Assembly (NCBI RefSeq): GCF_033547075.1
Contig: NZ_CP137891.1
Location: forward strand, 2,046,001-2,110,000
Origin: Flavobacterium ardleyense
GTDB lineage: Bacteria > Bacteroidota > Bacteroidia > Flavobacteriales > Flavobacteriaceae
Reading direction: 5' to 3'
DNA length: 64,000 nt
Shown piece by piece: positions 8,049 through 16,900 of this stretch; position 1 is the stretch's first letter, and each line of letters begins with the position of its first letter. Both the position numbers and the translations under genes were made by a program. The notes beneath the pieces were generated by a model that saw only the letters and a program-made list of their open reading frames with translations, searched no databases and was not told the DNA's origin.

Positions 8049-9638
8049 ATGTCAAAAAATAACGCCAAAGCAGATATCGATTTTGAAAAAGAACTCTGGG
8101 ATGCTGCCAATGAGTTAAGAGGAGCAGTATCTGAGAATAATTATAAGAATTATATTTTACCGCTTGTCTTTCTAAAACATCTTAGTGAACGCTACGAAAT
8201 GGTTCACGGTGAAATTGCTGAAGCATTGCAAGATCCAAAATCGGAATATTACACTACAGATAAGGATGAAGTAAAATATGTACTCGAAGATGCGGACGAA
8301 TACCGTTCTCGTAATACGTTTGTAGTTCCTAAAAAAGCGTCATGGCAATACTTGAAAGACAATGCTGAACAGGATGATATTAAAGTTATCATTGATGATG
8401 CCTTTGACGTCATTCAAGACTTACTTACCGAATATAATCCGCAGTTGAATAATTTACTTCCACGATTATTTGTGCGTTCTGAGTTATCAGCAAAACAAAC
8501 TAGTGGCATTATCAATTTACTATCGCATCCTAAGTTCTCTGAAAAAGAAAATCCTGAAAGTGATATTCTAGGTCGTATTTACGAATTCTATATTGGACGT
8601 TTTGCAATGGCAGAAGGTTCTGGTGCGGGGCAGTTCTTTACACCAGGAAGTATCGTTCGTTTATTGGTTGAAATTCTAGAACCGTACAAAGGACGAATCT
8701 TTGATCCTGCTTGTGGAAGTGGTGGAATGTTTGTGCAAAGTTTAAAATTCATTAAAGAACACGGTGGAAACAAAAACGATATTTCCATTTACGGACAAGA
8801 AATGACCGCACAAACCTTGCGTCTGTGTTTGATGAATCTTCTACTAAGAGATTTATCTTTTGATATCAAACTTGGAAATTCTTTGCTAGACGATAAATTT
8901 CCAAAATTAAAAGCCGACTTTATTATTGCCAATCCTCCATTTAATGTGAGCAATTGGCATCCCGAAGATTTACCTGATGGTGATCCAAGATTATTTGGAC
9001 CTAAAGAAGAATTTACTACCGATGGTTCTGCCAATTATATGTGGATGCAAACTTTTTGGCATCACTTGAGCGATACAGGAACCGCTGGGATAGTTATGGC
9101 AAATGGCGCAATGACTTCTAATACAAAAGGAGAAAAAAACGTGCGACAATATATGGTAGACAACAGTATGATTGATTGTATTGTTCGAATGCCAGACAAG
9201 TTATTTTTAACCACTGGAATTCCCGCTTGTTTATTTATTTTGAGCAAAAACCGTAATGGTAAAGATGGCGTACATCGCGAACGTAATAATGAGATTTTGT
9301 TTTTGGATGCTTCCAAATTAGGAACAATGGCAAGCCGAAAACTTCGTGTTTTTAGTGACGAAGATGTTAGTAAAATAGCAAATACCTACCACAATTGGAG
9401 AACAGTTGACAAAAGTTATGAAGATGTTGATGGTTTTAGCAAAGCTGCCACAATTGCCGATGTTCAAAAACAAGACTACAAACTAACTCCTGGAATCTAT
9501 GTGGGTACCGAAGCTGAGGAAGATGATGGAATTTTATTTGAAGATAAAATGGATAGTTTGAAGGCCACTCTTTTAGAGCAATTTGAAAAAAGTGACCTAT
9601 TGAAAAAACAGATTTTGGCTAATTTTGAAAAACTTTAA
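8049..9638 (+). CDS. hsdM: Type I restriction-modification methyltransferase subunit
   Basis: A 529-residue adenine-N6 methyltransferase of the HsdM family. The ATG at 8049 was chosen because MSKNNAKADIDFEKELWDAA is the usual HsdM N-terminus; an upstream in-frame ATG would add 35 atypical residues. It has an N-terminal helical domain, SAM-binding motif FDPACGSGG (residues 218-226), and catalytic NPPF (295-298). It transfers methyl groups from SAM to adenine in the site read by HsdS, and forms the M2S1 core. First gene of the hsdMSR operon and the first gene inside the left end of the mobile element; hsdS follows after 2 bases. Confidence 0.96.
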   Translation: MSKNNAKADIDFEKELWDAANELRGAVSENNYKNYILPLVFLKHLSERYEMVHGEIAEALQDPKSEYYTTDKDEVKYVLEDADEYRSRNTFVVPKKASWQYLKDNAEQDDIKVIIDDAFDVIQDLLTEYNPQLNNLLPRLFVRSELSAKQTSGIINLLSHPKFSEKENPESDILGRIYEFYIGRFAMAEGSGAGQFFTPGSIVRLLVEILEPYKGRIFDPACGSGGMFVQSLKFIKEHGGNKNDISIYGQEMTAQTLRLCLMNLLLRDLSFDIKLGNSLLDDKFPKLKADFIIANPPFNVSNWHPEDLPDGDPRLFGPKEEFTTDGSANYMWMQTFWHHLSDTGTAGIVMANGAMTSNTKGEKNVRQYMVDNSMIDCIVRMPDKLFLTTGIPACLFILSKNRNGKDGVHRERNNEILFLDASKLGTMASRKLRVFSDEDVSKIANTYHNWRTVDKSYEDVDGFSKAATIADVQKQDYKLTPGIYVGTEAEEDDGILFEDKMDSLKATLLEQFEKSDLLKKQILANFEKL

Positions 9639-9640
9639 GG

Positions 9641-10894
9641 ATGGAAGATTGGAAAACATATAAACTCTCTGATTTTATAGCTATTAACCCAGTAGTAAAA
9701 TTGAAAGTTAATGAGAAATATTCGTTCATCGAAATGAAAGATTTAGATGCAAATTTAAAAACAGTAAAGCCTTCTGATTTTAAAACTTTAAAAGGTGGTG
9801 CTAAATTTCAGAATGGCGACACTTTATTTGCTCGCATAACTCCTTGCTTACAAAATGGAAAAATTTGTCAAGCAAAAGATTTACAAAATAACGTAGGTTT
9901 TGGTTCAACTGAATTCTTAATATTTAGGGGTATTAAAGAGGTTTCAGATTCAAATTTTATTTATTATCTATCAAGGGAACCTTTCGTCAGACAATTTGCA
10001 GAAGCTAATATGATTGGAACTTCTGGAAGGCAAAGAGTTGCTAAGGATGCTTTTAAAAACTTAGTATTAGAACTTCCCCCCTTAAAAGAACAAATAGCAA
10101 TCGCCTCAATCCTTTCCGCTTTAGACGATAAAATCGAGCTCAATCTTCAAATGAACAAAACCTTAGAAGAAATGGCGATGGCTTTGTACAAACATTGGTT
10201 TGTAGAATTTGGCCCTTTTCAAAACGGAAAATTTGTAGATTCAGACTTGGGAATGATTCCTGAAGGTTGGGAAGTGAAGAGTATCGGAGAAGTTGTAAAA
10301 ATTATAGGAGGATATGCTTTTAAAAGTAAAGATTTTTCAGAAGTAGGTGAAAAAGTAATTAAGATTAAAAACATATCAAACAATGTTGTTTCTATTATTG
10401 GTTCTGATTGCGTTCCTCAAGTAGTTGCGGAAAAAACGAACAGTAAATTCTCAATAAAGGCTGGAGCATATCTAGTTGCAATGACTGGTGCGGAAGTCGG
10501 TAAAGTTGGAATTGTTCCCGATTATCACCAGAGAATTTGGCTCAATCAACGTGTAGGAATGATTGCCGAACCAAAATTTAAATTTGCTGATAATTTAATT
10601 GGCAATTATTTGCAAAGTCAAGAATGCTATGAAATCATTCAAAATCTTGCATACGGAAGTGCTCAACCTAATATTAGTTCTTCTGGATTAGAAGGAATCT
10701 TGATATGCTTACCAGTTGATATTAGTATAATTACAGCATTTTTAGAAAATTTAAAAAGCTGGGATGATATGAAAGTTGATAATTACTCAGAAAATCAAAC
10801 TCTCACAACCCTCCGCGAAACATTACTTCCCAAATTAATTAGCGGTGAAGTTCGTGTAAAAGATATTGATCAATTAGTAGAAGTAAGCCTATGA
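9641..10894 (+). CDS. hsdS: Type I restriction-modification specificity subunit
   Basis: A 417-residue subunit with two target recognition domains. TRD1 spans about 1-140; the first conserved spacer helix starts at PPLKEQIAIASILSALDDKI (about 147-166) and runs through KHWFVEFGPFQNG; TRD2 starts at LGMIPEGWEVKSIGEVV and ends before the second spacer (LRETLLPKLISGEVRV). This half-and-half plan means a bipartite target. No simple-sequence tract or inverted duplicate hsdS is visible nearby, so phase variation by those routes is unlikely. Its stop overlaps the hsdR start by 4 bases (ATGA), indicating translational coupling. Confidence 0.95.
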   Translation: MEDWKTYKLSDFIAINPVVKLKVNEKYSFIEMKDLDANLKTVKPSDFKTLKGGAKFQNGDTLFARITPCLQNGKICQAKDLQNNVGFGSTEFLIFRGIKEVSDSNFIYYLSREPFVRQFAEANMIGTSGRQRVAKDAFKNLVLELPPLKEQIAIASILSALDDKIELNLQMNKTLEEMAMALYKHWFVEFGPFQNGKFVDSDLGMIPEGWEVKSIGEVVKIIGGYAFKSKDFSEVGEKVIKIKNISNNVVSIIGSDCVPQVVAEKTNSKFSIKAGAYLVAMTGAEVGKVGIVPDYHQRIWLNQRVGMIAEPKFKFADNLIGNYLQSQECYEIIQNLAYGSAQPNISSSGLEGILICLPVDISIITAFLENLKSWDDMKVDNYSENQTLTTLRETLLPKLISGEVRVKDIDQLVEVSL

Positions 10895-13893
10895 AAACTA
10901 TGATTGAAAGTGCGGTACAAAAAGCTGCTATTGAGTGGTTACAGGATTTAGGTTTTACTTATAAAGAAGGAAATTCCTTAACTCGTGATTTAAAAAAGGT
11001 AGTACTTGAAGATGATTTGCGAAAATTTTTGCAAAACACCTATCAAGATGTTCCGGCAACGGCAATCAATGAAGCTTTGGCATTATTTACCCATCATTCG
11101 GGAATGGATACAGATCATCGTAACCGTGACTTTCATCGTAAAATGACCCAAGGTATTTCCATCACTTGGAAAGATAAAAATGATAAAGAATTTGCCAAAC
11201 ATATTTATCCTATCAATTATGCAGAACCAGAAAAAAATAGTTTCGTTTGTGCAGATGAAGTAACCATCATTGGTAAAAATACCCGTCGTACAGATTTAAT
11301 AATTTTCATAAATGGTTTACCAATCATTGTTTTCGAATTTAAAAATATGTTCGCTCAAGAAGTCGGCGTCGATAACGCACACGGACAAATAGGACATTAT
11401 TTATTAGACATTCCACAGCTTTGGGATTACAATGCACTAACAATTATTTCGGATGGTCGCGAAGCCTTGCACGGAATGTACAATTCGTCTCTCAAATGGT
11501 TTGCACCATGGAAAAGTTTGGATGGCGATAGTATCGAACGCAATATAGATCTGCAACTTGAGACTTTAATCAAAGGTTTATTTCCAAAAGATATTTTACT
11601 CAATTACTTAAAAAACTTTATTTTCCACGAAGACCACAACGGAAAAATCATCAAAAAAGGTGCAAAATACCATCAGTTTTGGGGAATTAATAAAGCAGTA
11701 GAATCTGCCATTACAAACATAAGGCCTAATGGAGATGGTCGTTTAGGAGTGATTTGGCACACACAAGGTTCAGGCAAAAGTATTTCGATGGCAATCCTAA
11801 CGGGTATTTTACGTCAGTTGCCCGAAATGAAAAATCCAACCATTGTTATTCAGGTTGACCGTTCCGATTTAGATCTTCAGCTTTATGAGAGTTTTGTACT
11901 CTGCAAAGATTTAGTTGGCGATGTGCAACACGCTGATACTACAGATGAATTACGTCAATTATTGAGTACAGATGGCGGTGGAGTAATTTTCACCACCATC
12001 GAAAAATTCCGTTTAAAAGAATTGGAAAACGGAAAAGAAACAGAACATCCTGTGCTTTCAGAACGCTATAATTTAATAATTATGGCTGACGAAGCACATA
12101 GAACGCAATATGGTTTTAACGATGGTGGTTTTGCACAAAATATTCGTAGAGCATTACCAAATGCTTCATTTATAGGCTTTACAGGAACTCCCGTTGATGG
12201 CAAAGATGCCGATACGCAACAAGTTTTTGGAAAAACAATTCACACCTACGATATCAAACAAGCGGTAGAAGATGGAGCAACAGTTCCTATCTATTATGAA
12301 CCCAAAATGGTTCCGCTAAATATAAATGCAGTTTACGCAGAAGAACTTGATCAAGTTGATGAAGAGGAAGAAGAAACAACGCACACCGTTTGGGCGGCGA
12401 TTGAAGATGCGGCAGGTTCAGAAGAACGAGTGAAAACTGTAGCTGCTGATATTCTGCAACATTTTAATGCTCGAATCGAAACACTCGATGGAAAAGCAAT
12501 GATTGTTTGTATGAGCCGAAGAAACTGCGTGAAAATGTACGATGCGATTACAGCTTTGAAGGGTTGTCCTGAAATTGCGGTAATTATGACTAGTAATATT
12601 GGAAAAGATCCCGTGTCTTGGAATGAGCACGTAAGAACCAAAGATAATATGGAAGCCATCAAAAAGCGTTTCCGAACTCCTGATGATCCATTAAAAATGG
12701 TAATTGTTCGTGATATGTGGCTGACTGGTTTTGACGCTCCGTGTGCGCATACAATGTATGTAGACAAGATTATGAAGGGTCACAACTTAATGCAAGCCAT
12801 AGCGCGAGTAAACCGTGTCTTTGAAGACAAACCAAATGGTTTAGTAGTTGACTTTATTGGAATCTCGGGCTTTCTTGCCGAAGCTACAAAAAAGTATACT
12901 GGAAGCGGTGGTGAAGGAAAACCAACTATCGATATGGACGTGGCGGTGGAAATGTGCTTGCAACAGTTTGCTACGGTAAAAGCATTAATGGGTGATTTTG
13001 ATGTGGAAGTTTTTAAGGATATGAAAGAATCTGAAAAGCTGAAATGGTCGAATGAACTTGTAAATAATTTACTTCAATCTGACCCAATAACAGATGCGTT
13101 TTTACTAGAAGAACGAAAGCTTACCGAATTAGTTGCAATGACTAATTCTGACAAACGTATTTGGGAAATTCAGGAAGAAGTGGGAATCATTCAGAAAATA
13201 CGCGATGTAATTCGCAAAATCAAAATGCCCCCTGGACCACAACGCCAAAAAAATGACCGCATCAAAGATTTAATCAGCAAGTCAATTCAGTCTCAAAAGA
13301 TTGTAGATTTAGCTGAAATGTATGATTTAGATAAAATAGATATTTCGATAATTGACGACCGCTTTCAAGCTATGGTCAAAGAAAAAGGTGGTGAAAACAT
13401 AAAAGTCGAATTATTAAGACGAATTATCAATGACGAATTGAAAGTTCGAATGGTGAAGAACATTCGAAAAATGACCACTCTCAAAGAAGAGCTAGAAAAG
13501 GTCTTGAGCAGATATCACAAAAATAGTCTCGATTCGATTGCTGCAATAAAACATTTACTCGATATCGCCACAGAATTCCAAAACGACGACATCCGAACTA
13601 AAGAGTTAGGCTTAACCGAAGACGAACTAGCTTTTTACGACTTACTATCCGCAAACGAAAAGATTCTAAATCAAACAGGGCCAGTTCAGGATTTAGTGCA
13701 TAGAGTCGTGGCTTTGGTAAAGAAAAATTTACAGCTCGATTGGACTAAAAAAGAAGATGCCAGATCAGCAATTAGATTAGCAGTTAAGAAGGAATTGAAG
13801 GGAAAAGTTCCGTTTTCTGAGTTGGATAATTTATTGAAAGAGGTGTTGGAACAAGCGGAGGGTCAGTATAAGGATTGGCCGATGATGGGGTAG
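10891..13893 (+). CDS. hsdR: Type I restriction endonuclease subunit
   Basis: A 1000-residue motor and nuclease subunit. The PD-(D/E)xK nuclease site is Asp135 with Glu149-Phe-Lys151 (FEFKN). The helicase motor follows: Walker A TQGSGKS (residues 291-297), DEAH (400-403), GFTGTP (motif III) and a later motif region with ARVNR. It translocates DNA with ATP and cuts unmethylated DNA far from the target. The start ATG overlaps hsdS; a second ATG 3 codons later is possible. The length and motifs look intact, so the system is probably functional. The next gene follows after 81 bases on the same strand. Confidence 0.96.
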   Translation: MKTMIESAVQKAAIEWLQDLGFTYKEGNSLTRDLKKVVLEDDLRKFLQNTYQDVPATAINEALALFTHHSGMDTDHRNRDFHRKMTQGISITWKDKNDKEFAKHIYPINYAEPEKNSFVCADEVTIIGKNTRRTDLIIFINGLPIIVFEFKNMFAQEVGVDNAHGQIGHYLLDIPQLWDYNALTIISDGREALHGMYNSSLKWFAPWKSLDGDSIERNIDLQLETLIKGLFPKDILLNYLKNFIFHEDHNGKIIKKGAKYHQFWGINKAVESAITNIRPNGDGRLGVIWHTQGSGKSISMAILTGILRQLPEMKNPTIVIQVDRSDLDLQLYESFVLCKDLVGDVQHADTTDELRQLLSTDGGGVIFTTIEKFRLKELENGKETEHPVLSERYNLIIMADEAHRTQYGFNDGGFAQNIRRALPNASFIGFTGTPVDGKDADTQQVFGKTIHTYDIKQAVEDGATVPIYYEPKMVPLNINAVYAEELDQVDEEEEETTHTVWAAIEDAAGSEERVKTVAADILQHFNARIETLDGKAMIVCMSRRNCVKMYDAITALKGCPEIAVIMTSNIGKDPVSWNEHVRTKDNMEAIKKRFRTPDDPLKMVIVRDMWLTGFDAPCAHTMYVDKIMKGHNLMQAIARVNRVFEDKPNGLVVDFIGISGFLAEATKKYTGSGGEGKPTIDMDVAVEMCLQQFATVKALMGDFDVEVFKDMKESEKLKWSNELVNNLLQSDPITDAFLLEERKLTELVAMTNSDKRIWEIQEEVGIIQKIRDVIRKIKMPPGPQRQKNDRIKDLISKSIQSQKIVDLAEMYDLDKIDISIIDDRFQAMVKEKGGENIKVELLRRIINDELKVRMVKNIRKMTTLKEELEKVLSRYHKNSLDSIAAIKHLLDIATEFQNDDIRTKELGLTEDELAFYDLLSANEKILNQTGPVQDLVHRVVALVKKNLQLDWTKKEDARSAIRLAVKKELKGKVPFSELDNLLKEVLEQAEGQYKDWPMMG

Positions 13894-13974
13894 GGATTAA
13901 TGTAAGGTGGTGGTAAAATAAAATACGAATTTACATAATTGCAGAAAATTAATTTAAAATAACATTATTAGAAA

Positions 13975-16900
13975 ATGAAACAAATCAACTGGTTGCAAAT
14001 AAAGGAATCTTTGAAAGAAAATTTTATTGAACAAGATTTTACACCATACATAACATTTTCACATATTGATATAGACAGTGCGCTTGAAGTTTTCAAATAT
14101 ATATTAGATAAGAAAACTTCAAATCATAACGAGACAAAAGCTGTACTGGAAGCATTGCAGGCATATGCAGATGGTGAGCAGAATAAAGATGTTTTAGACA
14201 AACTGGTAATTAACTATGAACAATTTGCAAAAAAAATTCTACACCTTGTAGGAGAGCAATATACGCCGCCCGCTAGAAATAATCCAAGCGCGCCTGCTCT
14301 TGGATGGTGCTATAAAAAATTATTTGAAAAATTAGATATTCCTATAGCTAGAAGTGAAATTACGGAGTTTTATGCTAAAACACTAGATGGCAAAACTGAA
14401 ACTCCTAATTTTGACTCATCTCATTTTTTAAATTTTTTAACAGATCTTAGCCCTCATGGCAAATCTCTGCATAGCATTTACCATCTGAGAAATTCACAAA
14501 TTCATAATGGGCCTGCTATACTTACTAGACTTATTCCTAATCTAATTTTAGAGTGTATAAATTCTTACTTATATTTTAATTTTAAATTTTATGATGAATT
14601 ATCAAATTCAATTCCAGCATCTGAGATGTTATCTCCACTTTCTGTAGAAATTAAGAATCTTGCATCATTAAGTGGTGGTGTTTACCAAATTAATATTGAA
14701 AATGAGGTGTTACGAGAAGGTATTATACAAACAATTGAAAATAAACTTAAAAAAGTAAATGTTTTATATCTTGAAGGTAGTGAAGGAATAGGAAAAACGA
14801 TAGTGCTACATCAATTTATAGCAAAACATCCTAATTCGTGTTTTTCTCATTTTATCGATGGTAGAGACAAATCGACTTATACAACTCTATCTATTCTTCA
14901 AACTTTTTGCAATCAAATATATTTTTTTAATAAAAATACTGAACTTTCAGAGAACACAGGACTTGATAATATGTTGGACGAAGCATATTTGAAAAAATAT
15001 TTTAATTCAGTTAATTTAAAATCTAGCAATAATAAATTTTTATATTTTATTTTGGATGGCTTCGACGAAATTAATGAAGAAAGTCAAATGGAAATAAAGG
15101 AACAAATCTTAGATTTTATTCCTTACAATCGGGAAAATATAAAACTTATTTTGACTGGCGTTGGTTCAAATAATATAATCCCTGATAGAATTAATTCAGA
15201 TAATTGGGAAATATCAAGTCTTTCAAGTGAAGAATCAAAAACTATTTTTGGCAAAAATATTAAAGAAAGCGACTTTAGAAAAATAAATGAAATATGTAAA
15301 AATAATGCTGGAAAAATCGTTTTTATTAGAGAGTTAATTAAAACTGGAGACATTACAATTGAAAATATTACTCAAAATATCACAAATGATATTAATCAAT
15401 TATTCACTTATTTATGGAATAAATATTATGATAAAAATATTGATTACCAAGGATTAATTTTAGCGATAGTAGCTTTTGAAGGAGAAAAGTATTCCGTAGA
15501 TAAAATCTCAAAAATAATTATTGATCCGAAAAATGTATTAACAGAAGATCGAATCAAAGAAATTCTAAATAATATTCCGTTTGTAAGACGTAATCTAAGA
15601 GGCACATACGAATTTTTGTTTGAGGAGTTGACAATTTTTGCTAGAAAGAAATTAATCAATTATAAAAAAGTTATTGATGGAGTAATCATCGATTATCTAA
15701 TTAGTAATTCAACTTCAAAAGAAGCGCTTGTAAATCTGCCTGAAATCTATAAAGAATCAGGGAAGATTGACGATCTAATAAAACTATTAGCAGAAGAAAG
15801 ATGGAAACAACTTTTAGGACAGAGTGAAAGTATTAGCGATGTAATACGAGTTTCTACAACTGCTTTACAGGCCATAAATGAACATCATGAAAATAAATAT
15901 ATTCCGACAATTCTAAAATATGCAATTCTAAAATCTTCATTAAAAGAACTAAATCAAACTTCAATTTGGCAAAACGAAATAGCAGCTAACTTGAGTTTGG
16001 GTGATGAAATAAGCGCCATAAATTTAGCTAATATAGCTTTTCTTAAAGAGGATCGTTTGAAGCTATTTGCTTCAATTGCAAAAACATACACGCAGAAAGG
16101 CAAGGAAGTTCCAGCTAGCATTGACAAAAAAATAGTAGAGCTTTACACAGATATCGATTTTAGAAGAATAGGAATAGAATCTGTAGAAATAGCATCGTTA
16201 CTAATGTATTCTAATTCAAAACTAGCTTTTCAGTTAATAGAAGATATGTCTGGAAATATGACAGATAATGATAATGCTTTTGACTGGGCGTTAGCACAAA
16301 TATCTTTATCGGCATATAAAGATTTAAAAGAGAGTGAAGACGTCTCAAAAGAAGACTTAAATGCAAAAATTTATTCAAAGATTAGAAATCCGAAAATTAA
16401 AGAATTATCAAATGCTATTTTGTATCTGTCCGAAAATCAATCTTTAGAAGAAATTACTGTAAAAATCAAGGAATTAGAAAGTACTAGCCAAAAGTTATTC
16501 CTGATTAGAAATTGGATTTTGAACAATCGAGACAATGAAAATATTAGCAACATTATCGAGCTAGGAATTGAGTTAGTAGTCAACAAGAGTGATATGTATG
16601 TGCCGAAAGCAAATGATTTTAAAATCTTCTCAATTCCATTACCATATATAAAAGATAGAGAGAAAACCTTTGAATTAATAAAAAAGATCGAACAATATTT
16701 AGTTTCGATAGAGTTTTCATCAAGCACAAATGATATTCTAAATATTCAATTATTAATCGCCCAATCACTCTGTAATTTTGACTTTGAAGAGGGAGAAAAA
16801 AAGCTATCATCGATTTATGAAGAGATTTGTCAAATCACAGATTTGGCATTAAAAGCTAGTTGCTTAGCGATTTATGCTTCTGCTGCCACAAAAATAAAAT

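Noticed and set aside
9641..10894. Phase-variable hsdS by inversion or slippage
   Set aside because: No second hsdS fragment, inverted repeat or homopolymer tract was found near the gene.
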